From CAZZEX01 sp964653285 (GTDB lineage Bacteria; Chloroflexota; Anaerolineae; B4-G1): a DNA stretch of 64,000 bases. Both the position numbers and the translations under genes were made by a program. The stretch's first letter is position 1. Each line of letters opens with the position of its first letter. Below the pieces are notes generated by a model. The model did no database searches. It saw only the letters and a program-made list of their open reading frames with translations, and had not been told where the DNA came from. Where the stretch lies: NCBI GenBank assembly GCA_964653285.1, contig CAZZEX010000007.1, positions 13,241 through 77,240 on the forward strand, given 5' to 3'. Below are positions 34,631 through 42,978 of the stretch, in pieces.

Positions 34631-35035
34631 ATGAACCCATCTATCCACCATGTAGCCATTGCCGTCCGCGACCTGGACGCGGCGCTGGCTTTTTACCGCG
34701 ACACGCTGGGGCTGAAGATGACCGAGCGATGTGAGGTGCCCGAGGAGGGGGTCGAGATCGCCTTCCTGCCGACCGGCAAGGGAGAGGTCGAGTTGCTCCG
34801 GCCTCTAAACGAAGAAAGCGGCGTGGCCCGCTTTCTGAAGAAACGCGGCGAGGGCCTGCACCACGTCTGCCTGGCGGTGGAGGATATTGAGGCGGCGATG
34901 GAGAACCTGCGGGCCGCCGGAGCACGCTTGCTGAGCGAGGAACCCCGCGTCAACGTGCACGGCACCCGCTACGTCTTCGTCCACCCAACGTCCACCCACG
35001 GCGTGCTGCTGGAATTGTACGAAGCGGTGGGATGA
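34631..35035 (+). CDS. mce: Methylmalonyl-CoA epimerase
   Basis: A 134-residue vicinal-oxygen-chelate protein that interconverts (R)- and (S)-methylmalonyl-CoA in propionate metabolism. SIHHVAIAVRDLDAALAFYR supplies the first metal His, GEVELLRPLNEESGVARFL the Glu, and EGLHHVCLAVEDIEAAMENL the second His; ELYE at the end supplies the last ligand. Length and spacing fit the epimerase rather than a general glyoxalase. GGAGGG lies before the ATG at 34631. No mutase is nearby. Confidence 0.88.
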   Translation: MNPSIHHVAIAVRDLDAALAFYRDTLGLKMTERCEVPEEGVEIAFLPTGKGEVELLRPLNEESGVARFLKKRGEGLHHVCLAVEDIEAAMENLRAAGARLLSEEPRVNVHGTRYVFVHPTSTHGVLLELYEAVG

Positions 35036-35066
35036 CTGAATAAACCCGCGAGCAACAACGTTAAAC

Positions 35067-36494
35067 ATGCAATACCACATCTCCACTATTGGTTGTCAAA
35101 TGAACGTGGCCGACTCGCGGCGGCTGGCCTCGGCGCTGGAGCGGCTGGGCTACACGCCCGCCGACCGAGCCGAGGAGGCCGACGTCGTCGTGCTCAACAC
35201 CTGCGTCGTGCGCCAGTCGGCCGAGAACAAGGTCTACGGGCGGCTGGGCAGCCTGCACTCCCTGAAGAAACGGAAGCCGGCGATGGTCGTCGGGCTGATG
35301 GGCTGCCTGGTAGGCGTGAAAGACCCGGCCCCGCTGCGCCGCCGCTTCCCCTGGGTGGACGTATTTATGCCCCCTTCGGAGCCGGGGCCGCTGCTTGAGT
35401 ACCTGGCCGAACGAGGGATGGCGGACGAGGGCTGGGCGCTGGAGACGACGGAGGCCGCCCGTCGCTACCGCCTGCAAGAGGGCGACCTGCTCCTCCCGGC
35501 CCACGACCGAGATACCCTCGTCTCAGCCTACATCTCCATTATCCTGGGCTGCTCCCACGCCTGCACCTATTGCATCATCCCCTATCGGCGTGGCCCCGAG
35601 CGAAGCCGCCCCGTCGAGGAGATCCTGGCCGAGGCACGGGCACTGGCGGCGCAGGGGGTGAAAGAGATCACGCTACTGGGGCAGATCGTGGACCGGTATG
35701 GGTTAGAAACCGGGTTTTTAGGAAAAAACCCGGTTTCTCCCTTGGTGGGACTGCTGCAACAACTCCACGAGATCGAGGGTCTCCAACGCATCCGCTTCCT
35801 CACGTCGCACCCAAACTGGATGACGGGCGAATTGCTGAACGCCGTGGCGGAGTTACCAAAGGTGTGCGAGCACATTGAGGTGCCAGCGCAGGCCGGCGAC
35901 GACGAAGTGCTGGCGCGCATGCGGCGCGGCTACACCGCTGACGGCTACCGGAGCCTGATCGCGCGCATCCGCGAGCGCATCCCCGGCGTCTCCATCGCCA
36001 CCGACATCATCGTCGGCTTCCCCGGCGAGACGGAGGCTCAGTTCCAGCGCACCTACAACCTGCTGGCCGAACTGCGGCTCGACAAGGCCCACGTCGCCCG
36101 CTACTCCCCGCGCCCGCAGACGCTAGCCGCCCGCCGCTTCCCCGACGACGTGCCGCCAGAGGAGAAGGAACAGCGCCGCAAAGCGCTCGATGACCTGCAG
36201 GCCAAGATCGTGGGGGAGATCAACGGACGCTTGCTGGGACAGACGGTCGAGGTGCTCGTCGTCGGGCGGAAAAAGGAACGGTGGTGGGGGCGCACCCGCA
36301 CCAACAAACTGGTCTTCTTCGAAGATGAAGGGGACTGGCGGGGTCAACTGGCTCCGGTGCGCATCACATGGACTGGGCCGTGGTCGCTCATCGGAGAAAT
36401 CAGAACCTTAGCGAAGGCACCTACGGCAGATAGATGTGGGGGTCCACCGGGCGGCCGTGGTAGCGTAACTCAAAGTGCAGATGCGGTCCGGTAG
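35067..36494 (+). CDS. miaB: tRNA methylthiotransferase MiaB
   Basis: A radical-SAM enzyme that adds a methylthio group to isopentenyl-adenosine 37 of tRNAs. The N-terminal UPF0004 domain has the MiaB signature TIGCQMNVADS plus Cys in NTCVV and MGCL; the radical-SAM cluster motif is CSHACTYCIIPYRRGPERSR; a TRAM domain (GQTVEVLVVGRKKERWWGRT) closes the protein. Residues ~212-226 are encoded by an inserted hairpin. The natural end appears to be near 36410; the frame runs on and overlaps the 3' end of the convergent peptidase gene by 74 bp, adding a non-homologous tail. Confidence 0.93.
   Translation: MQYHISTIGCQMNVADSRRLASALERLGYTPADRAEEADVVVLNTCVVRQSAENKVYGRLGSLHSLKKRKPAMVVGLMGCLVGVKDPAPLRRRFPWVDVFMPPSEPGPLLEYLAERGMADEGWALETTEAARRYRLQEGDLLLPAHDRDTLVSAYISIILGCSHACTYCIIPYRRGPERSRPVEEILAEARALAAQGVKEITLLGQIVDRYGLETGFLGKNPVSPLVGLLQQLHEIEGLQRIRFLTSHPNWMTGELLNAVAELPKVCEHIEVPAQAGDDEVLARMRRGYTADGYRSLIARIRERIPGVSIATDIIVGFPGETEAQFQRTYNLLAELRLDKAHVARYSPRPQTLAARRFPDDVPPEEKEQRRKALDDLQAKIVGEINGRLLGQTVEVLVVGRKKERWWGRTRTNKLVFFEDEGDWRGQLAPVRITWTGPWSLIGEIRTLAKAPTADRCGGPPGGRGSVTQSADAVR
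35705..35738. repeat. Hairpin element inside miaB
   Basis: AGAAACCGGGTTTTT (35705-35719) and AAAAACCCGGTTTCT (35724-35738) are perfect 15-bp arms around a 4-nt loop. It stays in frame and encodes ETGFLGKNPVSP between the conserved LLGQIVDRYG and LVGLLQQLHEI of MiaB. Confidence 0.85.
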
Positions 36495-37395
36495 AGTAGC
36501 CGGTGGTGCCCGCCCCGCCCAAAAGTTCTCCTTGCCGTACCTCTTGCCCGACCTCGACCACGATCTCCGCCAGGTGCGCGTAGTAGGAGCGCCAGCCGTC
36601 GTCGTGTTCCACGATGACCAGGTTGCCGTAGCCCCCCCCCCACTCGGCGAAGACCACCACCCCGTCCGCCACCGCGACGATGGGATCCCACATTCTGGCA
36701 GCGATGTCGAGGCCGATGTGACCGGGGTTGCGGGGATCATGAAAGGTCCAGCCGGAGATCGCGCGCCGCGCGGTGGGCCACTGAAACAGCCCTTGAGCGG
36801 CAGAGGCGGCGTGGTCGCTGGAGGCCGCTACGGTCAGCTGGACAGGAGGAGTCGCTCCGGGCGTGACCGGTGCGGGTGCATCTAAGAGGGTGAGCAAGAG
36901 GGAATACCGGCCCGGCGCACCCGAGGCCGGCACCACCTGTATACGGTAAAGGCCGGTGGTCGGCAGGTGCGGCTCGACCACATAGGGGAGCAGGAACACG
37001 GAGCCTGTCTCTTCCGCCAACACGGTCCCATCGGGCCCGATCAGGTGGACGGCCAGTTCAGCCTCCACACTGGAGCCGGAGCCGGGATAGAGCCACATTT
37101 CAATGGTGGCGGACTGCCCGGCGCGGCCCCGAAATCGCCATTCGTCCCCGGCCTCCGCACCCAGTGTCCCCTCCACGGGCTCAGCGGGTACGAGCCAGGC
37201 GGCGGCCTGCGCCGGAACCTGCGTCTCGCCGGGAAGCGCCAGAGGCGACTCCATCCAGCCACGCGCCAGAGACGGCTCCATCCAGCGGTGCGCCAGTCCC
37301 GCTCCGGTCAAGTAGGCCGCCGCCGCCAGCACGGCAGCCAGCGCCGCCCACATCAACAGCGAAAGGGGACCTTTCCTGCCCCCAGTTGGTTTCAT
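36421..37395 (-). CDS. Membrane-anchored M23 endopeptidase
   Basis: A 324-residue peptidase, the third M23 in the window. An N-terminal membrane helix (SLLMWAALAAVLAAAAYL) is followed by a beta-rich segment (FRGRAGQSATIEMWLYPGSG) like a PPC or carbohydrate-binding domain instead of LysM repeats. The M23 domain has HIGLDIAARMWDPIVAV, SYYAHLAEIVVEVGQ and YSTGPHLHFELRYHG with the zinc and catalytic His residues. ATG 37395 is preferred over GTG 37401 because AAAGG then falls at normal distance. It lies 9 bp after the phosphodiesterase stop. Confidence 0.9.
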   Translation of the reverse strand: MKPTGGRKGPLSLLMWAALAAVLAAAAYLTGAGLAHRWMEPSLARGWMESPLALPGETQVPAQAAAWLVPAEPVEGTLGAEAGDEWRFRGRAGQSATIEMWLYPGSGSSVEAELAVHLIGPDGTVLAEETGSVFLLPYVVEPHLPTTGLYRIQVVPASGAPGRYSLLLTLLDAPAPVTPGATPPVQLTVAASSDHAASAAQGLFQWPTARRAISGWTFHDPRNPGHIGLDIAARMWDPIVAVADGVVVFAEWGGGYGNLVIVEHDDGWRSYYAHLAEIVVEVGQEVRQGELLGGAGTTGYSTGPHLHFELRYHGRPVDPHIYLP

Positions 37396-37404
37396 CTCCA
37401 CCCT

Positions 37405-38847
37405 TTACCGCTGCACAACCTTCCCCTGCATATCGGGAGGCACCGGAATCCCCATCAGGTCGAGTACCGTGGGGGCCACATCCATCAGTTGCAGCCCCTC
37501 CACGTACCGGCCGCCGTGGCCCCGGCGCGGGTCCCAGAGGACGAAGATGCCATGCTGTGCATGGTTGGCGTCGTCTGGTCCGAGGTCATTCTCAAAGGTA
37601 TAAATGTCGGGTAGGCCAAAAGAGCCCAGCGACCGCCAGCGCAGGTTGCCGAAGTAGACCACCAGGTCGGGGGCCACGTTGCGCACCTCCCGGTACAGTT
37701 CCTCTGGCCTGAAGGCCACGGAGCCCATCGGCTTGCCCTCGTGGTCGGGCAGGGCCTCGATCAGCTCCTTGAGCTGATCCCGTGCTTTCTCGTAGTCGCG
37801 GGCGGAGATTTTGCCCTGGGGTTCGCGCCCCTCCACATTCAGGAACACGCGGGCGTAGTAGCCCCCGGCCCCCCAGGCAGTCGTCTTCTCCCAGTCTACC
37901 TCCACCTTCTCGAAGGGAACCAGCCCTTCGTAGCGCGGCTCCTCTTTCAGCACGAGCAATCCCTCCTGCCGGAGCCACTCGTTGACAGCAAAGCCCCCCT
38001 CCATTGCTTTCGCCCCATGGTCGGAGACGACCAGCACGACAGTGTCATCGTCCAGCATCCCCAGGATCTCGCCGATTTCCCGGTCCAGGTAACGGTAGTA
38101 ATCCGGGATGGCGTCGAGATACGGGTTGCCCGGCTCGTGTTTAGGGTGAGAAGAGTCAAAGAACTTCCACATGCCGTGGTGGATGCGGTCCAGGCCGATC
38201 TCCACGAACATGAAGAAATTCCACGGCTTCTCGCGAAGCAGATACTTGATAACTGCGAACCGCTTCTCGGTCATCTCCTGGATCTGCCGCAGGAGGTAGT
38301 CCTTATCCTCGGTGCGGAAGCGGGGCACGTCCACGTCATAGGGCCGGCCGTCCAACACCCGGTCAATCTCATAGCGCAGTTCGTGGGGATGCGTGTACTG
38401 TCGCTGGGTGCTGGGGGTGAGGAAACTGCTGATCAGGCTGCCCTTGAGCGGCTTGACGGGATAGGTCTGCGGCACGCCGACGACGACGGAGGTCTTGCCA
38501 GCCTCGCTCAGGATGTCCCAGACGCGCTTTTCGTGGATGGCATTAGCGGTGGCGATGGTCATGCGGTCGTAGGAATGGTCGGCCCGGTTGCGGAAGCCGT
38601 AGAAGCCCAGTGTGCCAGGGTCCTTGCTGGAGAGCATTGAGCACCAGGCCGGGACGGTGATGCAAGGGATGGAACTGGAGAGCGGGCCGTACAGCCCCTC
38701 GTCAATGAGGCGGCTCAGGTTGGGGAGTTGATCTTTCAGCCCCAGGCTGCCCTCGCTGCTTCTGCGAAACAGTACTGCCGGTGGGGCACAGTCCAGCCCC
38801 ACTACGAAAACCTTGCGATGTTCATGGCGTTTGAATAGTCTTAGCAT
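37405..38847 (-). CDS. Type I phosphodiesterase/alkaline-phosphatase-superfamily protein
   Basis: A 480-residue protein. The metal and nucleophile segment is VFVVGLDCAPPAVLF; the strand ending ITVPAWCSMLSSKDPGTLGF carries the likely nucleophile Thr/Ser; LVVSDHGAKAMEGGFAVNEW supplies the metal-binding Asp-His. The C-terminal PDLVVYFGNLRWRSLGS and NHAQHGIFVLWDPRRG complete the fold. It may hydrolyse a nucleotide or phospholipid phosphodiester; the neighbouring sat gene (74 bp upstream) raises a link with sulfur-nucleotide metabolism, which is only a guess. GGAG lies before ATG 38847. Confidence 0.85.
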   Translation of the reverse strand: MLRLFKRHEHRKVFVVGLDCAPPAVLFRRSSEGSLGLKDQLPNLSRLIDEGLYGPLSSSIPCITVPAWCSMLSSKDPGTLGFYGFRNRADHSYDRMTIATANAIHEKRVWDILSEAGKTSVVVGVPQTYPVKPLKGSLISSFLTPSTQRQYTHPHELRYEIDRVLDGRPYDVDVPRFRTEDKDYLLRQIQEMTEKRFAVIKYLLREKPWNFFMFVEIGLDRIHHGMWKFFDSSHPKHEPGNPYLDAIPDYYRYLDREIGEILGMLDDDTVVLVVSDHGAKAMEGGFAVNEWLRQEGLLVLKEEPRYEGLVPFEKVEVDWEKTTAWGAGGYYARVFLNVEGREPQGKISARDYEKARDQLKELIEALPDHEGKPMGSVAFRPEELYREVRNVAPDLVVYFGNLRWRSLGSFGLPDIYTFENDLGPDDANHAQHGIFVLWDPRRGHGGRYVEGLQLMDVAPTVLDLMGIPVPPDMQGKVVQR

Positions 38848-38867
38848 AACTTGCTCCTTGATAATCA

Positions 38868-38936
38868 GTGAGACGTGAAACGTGATTCGTAAGCCTTTCT
38901 TCACGCTTCACGTGTCACGCATTATGCATCACTCCG
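38868..38936. repeat. ACGTGAAACGTG word repeats
   Basis: Near-repeats of gacgtgaaacgtgattcg and its complement-like cttcacgcttcacgtgtcac lie between sat and the phosphodiesterase gene and reach the last codons of sat. The words resemble those before recA. Confidence 0.6.
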
Positions 38937-40139
38937 GTGCTTCATCCCTTCCAACAATACGCGGGTGACCTCGGGGCGAGTGAACTCTTCGGGGAGCGTC
39001 TCACCCCGCTCCAGCATCTCGCGCACCTGGGTGCCGCTCAGGAAGACCCAATCCTCCGGCCCGTGGGGGCAGGTCTTGACGGAGACGATCCCGCCACACT
39101 TCTTGCAGTAGAAGGCGTGCTCGAACCTGAAGGGGACGATGCCAATGTCCTCCGGCGGGAACTGGTCGAAGATATTCTGGGCGTCGTATGTGCCATAGTA
39201 CTTGCCCACGCCAGCATGGTCGCGCCCGACGATGAAGTGGGTGCAGCCGTAGTTCTTGCGGCAGAGAGCGTGGAAGATGGCCTCGCGGGGGCCGGCGTAC
39301 CGCATAGCGGCAGGGAAGACGCCCAGGATGACCCGCTCGGCAGGGTAGTAATCGCGCAGGATGGTCTGGTAGGAAGCGATGCGCACATCGGCAGGGATGT
39401 CGTCTTTCTTCGTCTCACCTACCAACGGGTGGAGGAACAGGCCGTCCACGATCTCCAATGCCGTCTTCTGGATGTACTCGTGGGCGCGGTGGATGGGGTT
39501 GCGGGTCTGGAAGCCGACGACGGAGCGCCAGCCTCGCCGGGCGAACATGCGCCGCGTCTGGGCCGGCGTGTGGCGCAGTTCGGGGAACTCGGTCTCGACA
39601 GCGCTGGGCCAGTCCACCAGCCAGACGTCGCCGCCCAGGAGGATGCCCCCCTGCCGGTAGATGCGGGCCACACCAGGGTGAGCCTCCTCAGTGGTCCGGT
39701 AGACCTCGCGGGCTTCCCGCTCCTTGACCTGCTGGTTGTAGGGGTACTTATCGGCCACCTCCATCACCGCCAGGACTCGCTCTCCCCCTGGCCTGAGCCC
39801 TGTCGAAGGCTCACAGAGGGCCACCTCCTGCCCCTCTTGGATACGGTCACTCAGGTCCTGCTCCACGGCCAGGGTGACGGGGATGGACCAGACGAGACCG
39901 CTGTTCAGCCGCATCTCCTCGACGCAGCGGTCGTAGTCAGCCTTGCGCATGAAGCCGGTGAGGGGGCTGAAGGCACCGGTGGCCAAAAGTTCCAGGTCGG
40001 AGAGACCCATCCGGCCCAGCGGGACCTTGACCATCTGCTCGGCCCGCTCCCGCACCGCTTCCCGTACCTCACCGCGCAGTACGCGGTCCACTAGTACGCC
40101 CCCGTGGGGACGGATGACGTCGTAGTAAGGTTCGCTCAA
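38922..40139 (-). CDS. sat: Sulfate adenylyltransferase (ATP sulfurylase)
   Basis: Converts sulfate and ATP to adenosine 5'-phosphosulfate and pyrophosphate, or the reverse. The 405-residue monofunctional form has the nucleotide motifs GFQTRNPIHRAHEY and FIVGRDHAGVGKYYG and a zinc site CKKCGGIVSVKTCPHG. The start is a TTG preceded by AAAGGAG at good distance. Residues near 115 (CEPSTGLRPGGER) are encoded by an inserted CTTCGACAGG-type repeat in a surface loop. No APS kinase or reductase lies nearby, so assimilation versus dissimilation is open. Confidence 0.95.
   Translation of the reverse strand: MSEPYYDVIRPHGGVLVDRVLRGEVREAVRERAEQMVKVPLGRMGLSDLELLATGAFSPLTGFMRKADYDRCVEEMRLNSGLVWSIPVTLAVEQDLSDRIQEGQEVALCEPSTGLRPGGERVLAVMEVADKYPYNQQVKEREAREVYRTTEEAHPGVARIYRQGGILLGGDVWLVDWPSAVETEFPELRHTPAQTRRMFARRGWRSVVGFQTRNPIHRAHEYIQKTALEIVDGLFLHPLVGETKKDDIPADVRIASYQTILRDYYPAERVILGVFPAAMRYAGPREAIFHALCRKNYGCTHFIVGRDHAGVGKYYGTYDAQNIFDQFPPEDIGIVPFRFEHAFYCKKCGGIVSVKTCPHGPEDWVFLSGTQVREMLERGETLPEEFTRPEVTRVLLEGMKHRSDA
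39794..39813. repeat. TGAGCC-ttcgacag-GGCTCA element inside sat
   Basis: On the coding strand TGAGCC and GGCTCA form a 6-bp stem around TTCGACAG. Related words occur twice in the acyl-CoA synthetase gene and, more diverged, in recD2. The frame of sat is kept. Confidence 0.7.
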
Positions 40140-40344
40140 TTGTTTGCTCCTTTGCTCTGTTTAGTTTCCAGCGTAGACGCCGAAAGATTGTACCACTTAC
40201 CCAAGACAGCCTGCCACTTATACAAAGACAAGGCTGGATATCGGTTGAGTAATTTCAGTCCTGTTCCCATTCTGCGCACCGCAGAGGTGTGCAGGTCTTA
40301 CAGCCTCACTCTCGCCCATTTACACCGGTCCGTCTGCGTTGATC

Positions 40345-41028
40345 TCAACGGTTTGCCCCAGTATCCCCAGGTACATGCTCCCTCACCTCTTTTCGCAGCC
40401 AGGCTAGCCAGGCATCCAGCCCTTCCCCGGTCTTGCAAGAGAGAGGAAAGAAGGCCAGGCCGGGGTTGAGCACCTCCACCCCCCGGCGGAAATAGCCCAC
40501 GTCGAACTCGAAGGCCGCCAACACGTCCATCTTGTTCAACACCAGACCGTCCACACCCCGATACATCGGCGGGTACTTGTAGGGCTTATCGTCCCCCTCC
40601 GGCACGCTGGCGATGAGGACACTGCGGTGCACTCCCAGTTTGAAACTGGCGGGGCAGATCAGGTTGCCTACGTTTTCGACGATGATCAGATCTAACTCCT
40701 CCAGCGGGAGTTGCGGCAGTGCCCTCTGGAGCATCGCCGCGTCCAGATGGCAGGCACCACCGGTGTTGATCTGGACAGCGGGGATACCCATAGCGGCGAT
40801 CTGGTCGGCGTCCAGCGTGGTAGCGATGTCGCCGTCCACCGCGCCGATGCGGAACTCCTCACGCAGCGGTTCCACCGTGCGCGTGATAAGGCTGGTCTTA
40901 CCGGCACCGGGGGAAGCCATTAAGTTGATGGCGAAGACCCTCACCGCATCCAGCCGGGCACGGTTGGCGGCGGCCAACTGGTCGTTAGCGCTCAAAATCT
41001 GTTCGACGACGGGCACACGTACAGTCAT
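40345..41028 (-). CDS. hypB: Hydrogenase nickel-incorporation GTPase HypB
   Basis: A 227-residue SIMIBI-class GTPase that helps insert nickel into [NiFe]-hydrogenase. Walker A is NLMASPGAGKTSLITR, the metal and switch region is INTGGACHLDA, VENVGNLICPASF is the G3-type motif, and LVLNKMDVL carries NKxD. The His-rich nickel-storage tail of some HypB proteins is absent. It follows hypA by 6 bp, with AGGA before the ATG. No hydrogenase structural genes are in the window. Confidence 0.95.
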   Translation of the reverse strand: MTVRVPVVEQILSANDQLAAANRARLDAVRVFAINLMASPGAGKTSLITRTVEPLREEFRIGAVDGDIATTLDADQIAAMGIPAVQINTGGACHLDAAMLQRALPQLPLEELDLIIVENVGNLICPASFKLGVHRSVLIASVPEGDDKPYKYPPMYRGVDGLVLNKMDVLAAFEFDVGYFRRGVEVLNPGLAFFPLSCKTGEGLDAWLAWLRKEVREHVPGDTGANR

Positions 41029-41034
41029 ACGATC

Positions 41035-41376
41035 CTACTCCACCTCGATACTCTCCAGTCGGAAGTCATCGCCCCCAGCGGCGACGACCCGCTTCTCGCC
41101 ACAGGCCGGGCAGGCGTAATCCCGACCGTTCAGGGGGAAAGTGTGGCCGCAGCCCAGGCAGCGCAGGATCCCCGGCACACGCTCAAAGTGCAACTCGGCC
41201 TCTTCAGCGATGGTCCCCTGGCTGATGATGTCCCAGTAGAATTGCACCGAGTCGTCCACAATGCTCGTCAGTTCCCCGATGACCAGATTCAGCCGAGCGA
41301 TGCGCCGGGCGCCGGCCCGCTCCGCGTGGCGCAGCGCAATCTCAAGCAGGCTCTGAGTAATGGACAGTTCGTGCAT
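41035..41376 (-). CDS. hypA: Hydrogenase maturation nickel metallochaperone HypA
   Basis: A 113-residue nickel chaperone. The start MHELSITQSLLEIALRHAER places the nickel-binding His at position 2, and the zinc site is CLGCGHTF plus CPACGEK. An in-frame ATG at 41382 has the better Shine-Dalgarno spacing (AGGTGG) but would add Met-Pro before MHEL and bury the nickel-binding terminus; 41376 is chosen on function. A promoter lies at 41427-41455, and hypB follows in the same operon. Confidence 0.92.
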   Translation of the reverse strand: MHELSITQSLLEIALRHAERAGARRIARLNLVIGELTSIVDDSVQFYWDIISQGTIAEEAELHFERVPGILRCLGCGHTFPLNGRDYACPACGEKRVVAAGGDDFRLESIEVE

Positions 41377-41426
41377 GGGCATCCATGCCCACCTGAGACC
41401 TCGGCGTGGGCTGGCAAGTTGTCGTC

Positions 41427-41455
41427 ATTATACTTGAATCAATCGCAACGCACAA
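41427..41455 (-). promoter_or_regulatory. hypAB promoter
   Basis: On the minus strand, TTGTGC (41455-41450), 17-bp spacer, consensus TATAAT (41432-41427), about 50 bp before hypA. Confidence 0.6.
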
Positions 41456-41689
41456 ATGAGCGGCCGCCCTCACAGCCACGTAGGGACCATCTTGGTCCTG
41501 GCGCTCGAGCACACGTCGCCCAGATGGCGCTTGACGTGTCCCAGGGGACAGATGCAATGTTGCTCACCGCGCGCCGCGAGTCGATAGCGTGCGAGGGCGT
41601 AAGCCGGGTGGCTGAATGGCAGTCAGATGCAGCACAGCGCCCCGGTGTGGCCAGGCCCACCGGGGGCTGTAGCGACAATTTGAGCAGCC
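41456..41689. other. GC-rich non-coding stretch between the DRTGG gene and the hypAB promoter
   Basis: With the promoter this makes a gap of about 310 bp. No homologous reading frame is seen on either strand. Short hairpins occur (GGACCATCTTGGTCC near 41487; CCCGGTG... near 41640), and the second may end the DRTGG operon. No known RNA family was recognised. Confidence 0.35.
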
Positions 41690-42034
41690 TCAGTCCACTC
41701 CAGGCACGCCCAATCCGGCCAACCTGGCGACGACGGTAAAAGTGGCACGTCCGGTAGTCATGATACAGACACCGTGTTCGTTGGCCTTCTCCACGGTGCC
41801 AGGGTCAGGCCCTCGCCCCTCGGCGATAACGATGCCGGCCAGGTCAAGAAGAGAGGCCACCGCGACGATATTGGGATGAGCCTGCAGTGTGATCCATAGG
41901 TTACCCTTCTGGGCCTTGGCTAGCGCGCAACTCAGGAGATCCGAAGCATATCCCCCGGTGACCTCAGCATCTAACCCCTGCGGGGCGGTCCGAACCGTGA
42001 GTGCAGCAGCGGCGACGATCTCCTCGAGTTTCAT
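41690..42034 (-). CDS. DRTGG-domain protein
   Basis: A 114-residue protein matching the DRTGG fold, a regulatory domain found alone or near CBS domains: TGGYASDLLSCALAKAQKGN, LWITLQAHPNIVAVASLLDL, AGIVIAEGRGPDPGTVEKAN and VCIMTTGRATF. It is the third gene of a set with an overlapping CBS/ATPase gene (ATGA junction) and another DRTGG protein. Such sets neighbour bifurcating hydrogenase or NADH-linked genes in other anaerobes, so a redox-signalling role is plausible but unproven. Confidence 0.75.
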   Translation of the reverse strand: MKLEEIVAAAALTVRTAPQGLDAEVTGGYASDLLSCALAKAQKGNLWITLQAHPNIVAVASLLDLAGIVIAEGRGPDPGTVEKANEHGVCIMTTGRATFTVVARLAGLGVPGVD

Positions 42035-42978
42035 CTCTCCCTCCCCATGTGCTCTCCCTTTTCGTCCACGTAAATGATGACCTCCAACTGTGTCCCCACA
42101 CCGACGGCCGATTCCAGCTTCATCTGATCGGCACAGGATTTAATATTGGCCAGGTCCATCCCGGCACCGAACCCCATCTCACGCACCCACTCGGATGCGG
42201 TGGAGAAGCCGGGCTGCATAGCCTGCTCGATGTCGGGGATGCCCGGGCCGCCGTCAATGGCCTCAATATGGATCTGCTCCGGCCGCACCTCGGCCACAAT
42301 CTCCCCCCCATCGGTATAGAGAACGATGTTGATCTCCGCCTCGTAGGTGGCGATGGCGACGCGGCGGATCACGGGAGGAGCGATGCCCAGACGACTGAGT
42401 GTTGTCTTGAGGCTGCTGGAAGCCTCTCCCGCCGTGCTGAAGTCCTTGCCCATGACACGGTAGCCGAATACCAGAGCCGTCTCGTCAGCGACGATGTCCT
42501 CGAAGATGTGGCTGGCCCGATAGCGGTGAATCTCCTCCTCGCGATAGTCAATCTCCAGTTCTCTGAGCACAGCCCGCATGATGTCACCCTGAGTGACAAT
42601 GCCCACCAATTCTTTGTGCCGGTTCACGACGGGAAAACGGCCACACCCAAAACGAGCAAACTTGCCAACAGCATGGACAAGAGGCTCATCGGTATAGAGC
42701 GTCTTCACGCCGGGGGTCATCTTCTCGCCCACAGCAGCACCGATCTCCCCGTTCGCCAGCGCTTTGATGAGGTCTTCGATACTGACGATGCCCACCAACT
42801 GCCCGTCTTCCAGCACCGGCGTGCCTGAGATGCGGTGGGTGCGCAGAATCTCCCGGAACTCGGCCATCGTAGCCTGAGGAGTGACGGTGATCACCTCTCT
42901 GGTCATGGCGTGCTCGACCTTCAGTTCGTAGGTCAGTTCCTGGAGTTTAGTGACCTCTTTTTTCACATCCTTATCCAC
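42031..42978 (-). CDS. CBS-pair protein with RsbW-like histidine-kinase-type ATPase domain
   Basis: A 315-residue protein. Two CBS motifs occupy the N-terminal half (AMTREVITVTPQATMAEFRE, then GKMTPGV-like EKMTPGVKTLYTDEPLVHAV), a nucleotide-sensing module. The C-terminal ~140 residues are an anti-sigma-factor-like HATPase: ATYEAEINIVLYTDGGEI, then EAIDGGPGIPDIEQAM and GMDLANIKSCADQMKLESAV, with the N, G1 and G2 boxes. A GTG start at 42978 overlaps the preceding stop by 8 bp and has GAGGG upstream. It may phosphorylate a partner in response to an adenylate ligand. Confidence 0.8.
   Translation of the reverse strand: MDKDVKKEVTKLQELTYELKVEHAMTREVITVTPQATMAEFREILRTHRISGTPVLEDGQLVGIVSIEDLIKALANGEIGAAVGEKMTPGVKTLYTDEPLVHAVGKFARFGCGRFPVVNRHKELVGIVTQGDIMRAVLRELEIDYREEEIHRYRASHIFEDIVADETALVFGYRVMGKDFSTAGEASSSLKTTLSRLGIAPPVIRRVAIATYEAEINIVLYTDGGEIVAEVRPEQIHIEAIDGGPGIPDIEQAMQPGFSTASEWVREMGFGAGMDLANIKSCADQMKLESAVGVGTQLEVIIYVDEKGEHMGRER

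Noticed and set aside
38937..40094. A 385-codon frame antisense to sat
   Set aside because: A shadow frame with no domain; sat is complete on the other strand.
41456..41689. A structured RNA such as RNase P or tmRNA
   Set aside because: None of the conserved core words of these RNAs is present; only short hairpins were seen.
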